A stretch of DNA of 64,000 nt, taken from the NCBI GenBank assembly GCA_014155875.1, contig JACEFZ010021410.1, positions 32,843 through 96,842 on the forward strand. The letters are read 5' to 3'. The DNA comes from Cepaea nemoralis (taxonomy: Eukaryota; Mollusca; Gastropoda; Stylommatophora; Helicidae). Of the stretch, positions 56,925-64,000 are shown in pieces (positions within the stretch are counted from its first letter, which is position 1; the number at the start of each line of letters is the position of its first letter). The notes beneath the pieces were generated by a model. That model was not told the DNA's origin and ran no database searches. It was given only the letters and a program-made list of their open reading frames with translations. The position numbers and the translations under genes were made by a program.

Positions 56925-57707
56925 CGCATGCCGAATAGCACAGTGAACGGTCATAGACTAAGTGTTGTGAACAAATTCACCTATCTTGGCAGCACTGTGT
57001 CACAAGCTGCCACAATTGATGACGAAGTGAATGCAAGAATCTCCAAGGCCAGCGCGGCCTTTGGCAGACTGCGCAAGAATGTATGGGACAGAAATGGAAT
57101 AAGCCTGCAAAAAAGCTGAAAGTCTATAAAGCAGTTGTATTATCCACACTGCTATACGCTTGTGAGACATGGACTGTTTATCAGCGACATGCTAGGAAAT
57201 TAAACCACTTCCACACAGTCTGCCTTAGGAAGCTATTGAAGATTAAATGGCAAGACAAGATCCCAGACACTGATGTGCTAGAAAGAGCGTCCATGCCCAG
57301 TATCCAACTCTACTAATGAAAAATCAGATTCGCTGGGCTGGTCACTTAACTCGTATGCCAGAACACAGGCAGCGGCGAGCTGCGTTGTGGTAAACGCTCC
57401 TAAGGGCAACCAGAGGAAACGCTTTAAAGACATTCTGAAAATCTCACTAAATGCTTTTGGAATTCATCTTGACACCTGGGAGACTGCTGCTAAAGACCGT
57501 AATTCGTGGCGTACATCATTACATAAGGGTGCAGTCACTTGTGAGGCAACCAGGACTGCAAGAGCTGTGAAGAAAAGGCTGGACAAAAAAACCACTGCGG
57601 TGATCCTCCTCCTGGAACGTCAAGCATTCTTTGTCAGCCATCTTAGAACTCACGGCTCCATACTTTCAACCCCACTGGATGAAATAAATGGTCATCATCA
57701 TTCTTGA
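56925..57707 (+). mobile_element. LINE-C-type 3' fragment fused to the LTR-4 stub
   Basis: Three overlapping frames spell the C-terminal part of a LINE RT: FTYLGSTVSQAATIDDEVN, LLYACETWTVYQRHARKLN, LKIKWQDKIPDTDVLE, RWAGHLTRMPEHR, DTWETAAKDRNSWR and FVSHLRTHGS. The first Cys pair of the terminal zinc finger is lost. Related to 20637-21756. Frame changes near 57115, 57315 and 57390. The junction with LTR-4 is abrupt; a target duplication was not found. Confidence 0.85.
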
Positions 57708-58624
57708 TGGACAAACAACATGTTCGAAACTATAACTATTGTTTCATGATGTGTCGCTTTATGTGATAGTGATAACATTGCCATGCGTGCATTTGTTATT
57801 ATGAAGAAAGCACAAGATGTTTATTGAAATGATAATAATGACATGCTGGCTTACGTTATTCAGAAAACCGCATCATATGTTATTTTTCTCGTATGTCTAT
57901 TCACACTCATCGTCTTTTAGACAGTCACACTCTTAGTAGTTGAATCACACAATATGTAAAGTGTTGAATATTTCCTGTCAATGTGAGGTGAACCACATGT
58001 GCACAGAGATTGTGACAGGAACGTGTGTTCTAACATATATTCACACTCACTATCATCATCTATCAAAATCATTGTGTGAAAGCAGCTTTCATTGTAATTA
58101 ATTTCTTCATCATGTTGTATTTCTTCATTGTGATGAATTTCTTCATTGTAATGTTTCTCGTGGTGTCAACAGTTTTGCTTGAAAGCATGATTCTGGAAAT
58201 AATGATGTGAATGATGCTGTCAGTTATCCAGTGTTTTGATATGCACATCTATGAGTAAGATTTGACACACAAGAACAAATGTACAGATATGTAGGGGTTA
58301 CATAAATGCCAAATATCATTCATAGTGTATTATAATTATGAGGACTGGTCTGTAACCTCTGTATGGAGTGCTCTTTGCGTTTGCAGTTCCAGATTGGTCA
58401 TGTTGAGCAAAATCTCAGTATAAAGAGACTTTGAATGGCAGTGTCCTGTGCGGACTAGCTGTTGTCCAATTGTAGATGATGGGGCTGAACGCAGCAGAAC
58501 CAGAAAGGAGTCCACAGTATGACACTACTGACTACCGTGATTGTCTACTAAGAAGTCTCTATTTCTTTGCCACGGGAAGTCTTTTGACAGCAATATTTTA
58601 TTAGTTTTTAGGCCCGCCTTTCTT
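57708..58624. other. Unassigned AT-rich sequence
   Basis: No gene recognised. A small direct repeat TTTCTTCATTGTGATGAATT / TTTCTTCATTGTAATG occurs near 58118-58160. Confidence 0.45.
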
Positions 58625-59275
58625 TAGCTCATCATCATCAAGTGCCGTGTCGGCTGGCGTAGGCGTTCATGGCTCTCCATAGATCTCGGTCTTTGGTTTT
58701 CTGGATCAACTCTGCTGCTGATATTCCTCCATGCCACCGTCTCAATCCATCCAGCATCACTTCTCTTGGTCTACCTCTGCCTCTCTTCCCCTCGATCTTT
58801 CCAGTTGTTACGATGTTCTCCAATGCCTCTCTTTTCATCACATGACCGAGGAAAGCTGTTTGTCTCTGTCTTATTGTTGTATATAATGTTCTAGTTTCAT
58901 TAGCCTGTTTCAGGCAGTCGTCGTTAGTTACTCTGGCAGTCCAAGAAATTCGCAACATTCGTCTCAGGAACCACATCTCTGTTGCTTCTAATTTCTTCTT
59001 AATTTGTTCATTTACATTCCAAGATTCACTGCCATGCAGCAAAACTGGTTCTACATAGCATTTCAGCACTCTCTTTCTTACATTCAGTGACAGTGACTTA
59101 TTGCATAAGATACTCTTCATTTTCTGAAATGCAGCTTTTGCCTGCCCTATTCTGCTCCTAATCTCTGTTGTACATCTTCCATCTGATGTTATAAATGCCC
59201 CTAGGTATCTAAAATTATCAACTTGGTTAAGGATTTTCCCTTCTATTTCTCTGTCACATTTTGGTGTCACCATTT
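58625..59275 (-). mobile_element. LINE-A copy with open C-terminal frame (211 codons)
   Basis: Best-preserved LINE-A fragment. On the minus strand: FRYLGAFITSDGRCTTEIRS, LLHGSESWNVNEQIKKKLE, EMWFLRRMLRISWTARV, AFLGHVMKREALENIVTTGK, RGRGRPREVMLDGL, then ...SRHGT with a TGATGATGATGAG tail near 58640-58630. 5' truncated before the RT active site, so inactive. It provides the reference for the decayed copies at 6.7, 8.8, 16.7 and 22.6 kb. Confidence 0.87.
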
Positions 59276-59482
59276 TCTTTGATATTAGCTGGGAAACTTA
59301 AAAGAACCAATTATTATGTTATCTCTCGTTCGCTGGAAACAGTGATTCCACTTATCAGCGGACCCTATTCAGCGATATGCTGGTTGCGTTAATTTCGATG
59401 GAATTAGACTTGACCGTTCAGTCCCTTACTACTTTAAACAGTGTGTAAGGACTACGCTTGAGTTTAAGCGAGCGAACAAGAG

Positions 59483-60064
59483 GAAGAAGAAGAAGAAGAA
59501 GAAGAAGAAGAAGAAGAAGAAGAAGAAGAAGAAGAAGAAGAAGAAGAAGAAGAAGAAGAAGAAGAAGAAGAAGAAGAAGAAGAAGAAGAAGAAGAAGAAG
59601 AAGAAGAAGAAGAAGAAGAAGAAGAAGAAGAAGAAGAAGAAGAAGAAGAAGAAGAAGAAGAAGAAGAAGAAGAAGAAGAAGAAGAAGAAGAAGAAGAAGA
59701 AGAAGAAGAAGAAGAAGAAGAAGAAGAAGAAGAAGAAGAAGAAGAAGAAGAAGAAGAAGAAGAAGAGAAGAAGAAGAAGAAGAAGAAGAAGAAGAAGAAG
59801 AAGAAGAAGAAGAAGAAGAAGAAGAAGAAGAAGAAGAAGAAGAAGAAGAAGAAGAAGAAGAAGAAGAAGAAGAAGAAGAAGAAGAAGAAGAAGAAGAAGA
59901 AGAAGAAGAAGAAGAAGAAGAAGAAGAAGAAGAAGAAGAAGAAGAAGAAGAAGAAGAAGAAGAAGAAGAAGAAGAAGAAGAAGAAGAAGAAGAAGAAGAA
60001 GAAGAAGAAGAAGAAGAAGAAGAAGAAGAAGAAGAAGAAGAAGAAGAAGAAGAAGAAGAAGAAG
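59483..60064. repeat. (GAA)n tract, ~194 triplets
   Basis: About 582 bp of uninterrupted GAA apart from one phase slip at about 59763-59768. It abuts the 3' end of a minus-strand SINE, so it probably grew from the SINE's (TTC)n tail. The 281-codon Arg/Glu frame over it is an artefact. GAA/TTC tracts of this length are known to form triplexes and repress transcription in other systems. Confidence 0.97.
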
Positions 60065-60065
60065 A

Positions 60066-60325
60066 CCGTTCAGAAATAAAAAGTCTTAAAAGTCGGGAGG
60101 ATCAACTTCATTGCATCGGGTTTTATCCCATATGGCTCAGTTTCTTTCCGCAGGGCGCCCTGCCGAAAGCAACGCACAAAGCACGAACTTCGTTGCTCCA
60201 GCGACGAACCCCAGGAATCTCCGAGAAAAATGCACTCGGTGAACCGAAAGACGTAACTCGGAATCAAACCCACAACTTTCGCAGCGCCAGGCAAACGGCT
60301 TGACCACCTCGCCACTGAGATTCGC
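60066..60325 (-). mobile_element. tRNA-derived SINE with TTC tail
   Basis: On the minus strand from ~60325: CTCAGTGGCGAGGTGGTCAA (A box) and GTGGGTTTGATTCCGA (B box), a typical tRNA head. The body (TTTCTCGGAGATTCCTGGGG, TTCGTGCTTTGTGCGTTGC) is also present inside R1 copy 2 at about 25880-26030. It ends at ~60066 and runs into the TTC (GAA) tract. Confidence 0.85.
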
Positions 60326-60598
60326 TGTGGTAAACTATTGAAAGTAATAATTGCCGCGTTAATCGTGCACAGTCAATAAATGCTGGAGTTAATCGCAAGG
60401 TCCTGTCAAAACAGACTGTTACTGTTATCTGAAACGTTATATTAATTGTTGAACACAAACCGGATATTACAATCGCGGTTTACGGTTAAAAATACTACAC
60501 AAGAAGCTTAACTATTTAACTGACTGAAGTTAAACCAATACTGAATGCCAACACATTTCGACATTGTCGGCACAATTGCCCTAAATAACGTAGACACA

Positions 60599-61687
60599 TC
60601 AGTCTTGGTTGTGGTCATGTGATAGTGAATCCAATCTCCTGCCTGGACACCATCTCAGTATGTTGTTAAACTCTCGCCGATAGCTGGCGTTGAGTGTCAT
60701 GTTCACCTACAAAACTCATACTGCACCCAAAAGTAGCAAATGTGTACGCCAAGCCCCACCATAACATGTTTAGGTTTTCCTGGTTGCTAGTATTCACATA
60801 TGGGAAATATAATACAGTATTATTGATATCGTCTTGGGAACGTTGCATAATGTCAGCGTTATCGCCAGGAAAAGAACAACCTTGACCAGTCTTCTCTCGC
60901 GATTAGATAATGTTGATGTATATTTGGAATAAACTGACGGATGACTTCCACTTCTGTCTTGAGATTTATATGTGGCGTTATATCGAACTTTGGAGGACAC
61001 TTCTAATGAATAGCCCATCCATACAGCACACACGATGACTACAGCCTGCGAGAACAACCACATAAACACCCCAGCAGTGATTTCCAGAACAAACTCCACT
61101 AGCGTTATTTCAGAATAGACACTTTTCATAACCATAATACTTTCTGATGTCCCCGTGGTTGTGTTATTTTCTGACAGCAACAGAATTTCTACCCCTTTCA
61201 CTTTGTCTTGTACGTAAATAGGAACATGGATGCCGATGTATACGATACAGATGGTCACGTTAAGGATAATACAGCGGTATCTTGTGAAGACCTGCTTGAC
61301 TTTAAACGGAGAGACTACACAGTAACATCTCTCTACAGATATCATAGCCGTGATCCAACAAGAGATTTCGTGCACTGAGCTGATAGCCCACCCGAGCGTA
61401 GAGTAACCCAAAAGCATGGCGTCAGTACCAGTGTTCGGGAATACAAGATCGATTATGAAAGAAATACAACTTGCAAGTTGGATACCTGTAATTAGAAAGT
61501 CGACCAAGGACAGAGAAAACAGACCAACGCTCATGCTGTCTTTGAGTCCCAGTTTTGAGAAGATGATCATGCTGATGAGGTTAGTAAGAACACCCACAAC
61601 TGAAATAATGAAACGAGCGACAATGTTTAGAGAGATGTGCAGGTATATCATAACATCATTGCTAATTACCTGCGGCTTGTCCATCAT
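60599..61687 (-). pseudogene. Intronless class A GPCR, paralogue of 10568-11576 (two frameshifts)
   Basis: Seven-helix receptor of the same chemosensory type, 362 codon-equivalents from MMDKPQVISNDVMIY at 61687 to a TGA at 60599. It shares KLGLKDSMSVGLFSLSL, ERCYCVVSPFKVKQVFTR, a glycosylation site ENNTTTG in loop 2, and SNRERRLVKVVLFLAITLT at TM6 with gene 1. A one-base deletion near 60800-60815 (after the TM6 block) and a one-base insertion near 60690-60710 (after TM7) put TM7 out of frame and then restore the original phase to the stop. A plain translation would end at 60794 without TM7. Pseudogene, or sequence errors. It has a longer loop 3 (KSQDRSGSHPSVYSKYTS) than gene 1. Confidence 0.82.
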
Positions 61688-62214
61688 GACGTCAGTATAC
61701 TGTTCCTTGGTATCAATTCATTTGCAGGACATTGCTGCTAACTATGTGCTATTATAAGGAAATAATGAATATTGCAGTAAATTCAATAATTTTACCAGAA
61801 TTGTAAAATGTAAATCCAATCACTGTTACAACTCATTTAGGATTCTCTACCAGCAGCAGATTTAGTCACCAAATAATTAAAAGTAGAACAAAATTAACCC
61901 TTTAGGCCTACACGTTATGAAGCCTATGGGATATATAGTTAATAATCAAACCAAAACAGTCTCATAATAGGAACCTGTGTGGGTATGTGAAGTGTTAGGA
62001 CATCACATTCAGTAGGCCCAAGTGCATGGAGAGTTAGAAAGCCAGCACTTCCCTCCTGCAGCGAACGATGAGAGCTGATATGGAACCCTATCCATCTGCT
62101 CTCATGCCGTTTTCGGCTTAGCGTGCTAACCGTTAAATCAACGCACCTGCTTGGGTATATAATGCTAGCTGCATATTTTTAAAATAAGTCGACACTCGAT
62201 GGGTGATGTGTTCA
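61688..62214. other. Unassigned sequence upstream of chemoreceptor 2
   Basis: No clear promoter element. 62090-62150 (CGGCTTAGCGTGCTAACCG) may be the tail of another SINE head on the minus strand. Confidence 0.4.
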
Positions 62215-62372
62215 GTATCATACCTTTACTTTCGAGCACGTTTCCAAGTACCTCTTTTAGGCTGTATAGCCCTAGGAAACAAGGTCAATATTTAAGAGAA
62301 TCTTCGCCTCGGTGAAATTCGAACACATGGCCGGCAAACACGCCTGCTAGCCCTTGCGCTATCGCGGCTACT
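62215..62372 (-). mobile_element. tRNA-derived SINE
   Basis: On the minus strand: GTAGCCGCGATAGCGCAAGG (A box region) and GTGTTCGAATTTCACC (B box), then body GATTCTCTTAAATATTGACC, CCTAGGGCTATACAGCC and GTGCTCGAAAGTAAAGG. No target duplication identified. Confidence 0.75.
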
Positions 62373-63842
62373 ATTTCATCATCAGATGAACATTATCTAT
62401 GGAGATTCAGATTTCTCGTTGATACTACCCCATTAATATTCATTTCAAATTCTCATATTTATTATGACTATCAATTCTACTTCCGTTACTTCAGTTCATA
62501 TTACAGCACATTAATATCACTGGAAGACATAAAATGCATTATAGTGTACTTTCTTACATGTAATCTTTCCAACAGTTAAGCTGAGCCTCAATTATCCCTA
62601 TTGACATAAGTTTGGGAAGAGCTCTTCAGCTATTCATACTGTTTTCGTAGTTTTGTGTGTGTAAGATTTCCTTTTCAATTTGCGATTACCATCGGGATAG
62701 CCGATGCCTCACACTCGAACAATATTAGTGACTATGTGTTTTAATTCTTTCCTCTATTCACTTCATATGATTTGCATCTCTGCAGTACGCACCTGGCGAG
62801 ATGCAGCAAACATGTTCCAAACAATAAATCGTGCAAGATATTGCTTGTGGCTTCTGTGTTGACATTGTTTCCCAGTGACATAATCACCAGAAGATATTTT
62901 CAGCTTTTTAACCGTGTTAACAAATGCATCTTCCTGTTGTAATTTATATTTGTTTTATCATAACTTCACAGTGACTACGTATTATGTGCAATAAAGTAAG
63001 TACTAGAGGTTTATTCCACGTAGCATCTGTGGCGACTATAGTGTTACTTTTACTGGATATTAATGTTTAACACAAGGAATGAGGGGGTGCTTAAATGCAA
63101 GAGAATTGACTTCACTCTGTCTAATATAGTAAGGTCTTCGTCTGAGGAGTGAAGAGCAAAAACTACGTAGGTCCAGTGACTAACCACATAGGGTTCTAAA
63201 AATAAACAGAGTAACGGATTCAATAAACGATACCTCGGCCTTCGTCACGAGAGGCGAGCTGACTGATCACTTCGCTAAGTAGACCCGCTTTCAATATATG
63301 GATTTCCATTCAGCGGAAGATCACTACGGTCATTGGTTATGTTGATTTTATTAAATCCAATGTCTAGGCAAATAGCCAGTGCATGATAGGCTCAATTAAA
63401 AGTCATTATTTTACCCTGTCTATGCTTTCTTCCATCCGTACTTGTAGACATAATTGTTATGAACTAAATGACACTAGATACACTGTTATAATATTACCAT
63501 TATCCTAGACATCATTACAACTATTACTGTGCCAGATAATCTATTGTAAGCTACAGGTTAATCATCTGAAATATTACGAAAAGTCGTATATTAATTCATC
63601 GGTTACGTAGTTAACGTGTTTCGAAGTATTAAATTATTCAAACAGTAATTGACGGACTGCAGAACAGTTCACGTACTGCGCCAGTTATTGCTAAGATTTC
63701 AAATCTTTTTTTTTTCCTACCGATAACATGCCAAAAATGTACTGAATACTTAATCTAATCCTTATAATCAATTTGCGGTGTTCATATGATAACTGGAAGA
63801 GCTTCGGTAATTCATTTTTCTGGTCGAACATTTCATTATATG
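62373..63842. other. Unassigned sequence containing dispersed repeat R2 copy 2
   Basis: No gene recognised. 62757-62870 matches R2 copy 1 (23340-23460): CTATTCACTTCATATGAT, CTGCAG, GAGATGCAGC, AATAAATCGTG, TGTGGCTTCTGTGT. The rest is AT-rich. Confidence 0.55.
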
Positions 63843-64000
63843 GGGTAAGCCATGGTGCAGTGGCTAACAGACGTGCGTGCCGGTTCTATAGTCAGGTCAA
63901 CAAGACGGGGATTTTTGTAAAACTGACCTAGAATGCCAGGTCTACCCAGCCTCACATGAGTACTAGGAAATATCTTTGTAAGTAAAGACGACTGGGTGTG
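63843..64000 (+). mobile_element. SINE-like repeat cut by the window end
   Basis: GCCATGGTGCAGTGGCTAACAG resembles a tRNA A box. The following body (CTACCCAGCCTCACATGAGT) resembles those of the SINEs above. The B box is not convincing. Incomplete at the right edge. Confidence 0.45.

Noticed and set aside
59458..60303. Long open frame of poly-Arg then poly-Glu
   Set aside because: It is only the GAA microsatellite read in phase, with a phase slip converting Arg to Glu; it ends in a SINE.

Overview
The window reads as repeat-rich animal DNA, most likely from a mollusc and probably a heterobranch gastropod. Two intronless rhodopsin-class receptor genes resemble, from memory, the single-exon chemosensory receptors described in Aplysia and relatives. 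A dispersed repeat carries a 3'-CTAA tail and a GTAAGAGGCGACTAA-like box that I associate with molluscan SINEs. The base composition is AT-rich, there are many microsatellites, and I found no bacterial features, rRNA or multi-exon host gene. The species assignment is inference.

Layout. Positions 1-5468 hold the 3' part of a decayed LTR retrotransposon (LTR-1), followed by a minisatellite. Positions 6715-9525 hold two successive 3' ends of one LINE family (LINE-A). The first copy is broken by two nested insertions with target-site duplications: a CAAG-tailed SINE-like element, and a chimera of a nearly complete U2 snRNA with a tRNA-like SINE. Positions 10568-11576 hold chemoreceptor gene 1, with one frameshift. 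Positions 11.6-32 kb are a patchwork of LINE 3' ends, tRNA-derived SINEs, a mariner remnant, tandem repeats and microsatellites, ending in an older LTR and leader (31695-32719).

Positions 32720-41578 hold LTR-2, a nearly intact 8.86-kb element on the minus strand with 608-bp LTRs that differ at about four positions. Positions 42712-54601 hold LTR-3, an older plus-strand relative with a perfect 5-bp target duplication; a 3.3-kb element with LTR-like ends sits inside it. Positions 55213-56922 are the gag-protease stub of a fourth relative (LTR-4), which runs directly into a LINE fragment. Positions 58.6-60.3 kb hold a LINE-A copy, a ~580-bp GAA tract and a tRNA-SINE. Positions 60599-61687 hold chemoreceptor gene 2, with two opposite frameshifts. 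The rest is SINEs and unassigned DNA.

How it fits together. Where pol is present (LTR-1, -2, -3) integrase lies before reverse transcriptase. This order is typical of Ty1/copia but is known in the Gmr1 group of Ty3/gypsy elements. At least three Gag proteins share a short N-terminal motif followed by a Glu/Lys/Arg-rich coiled coil. The nesting gives a relative time order: LTR-3 predates the 3.3-kb insert, LINE-A predates the U2-SINE, and LTR-2 is the youngest large insertion. The only host protein genes I can support are the two receptors, and both carry frame disruptions.
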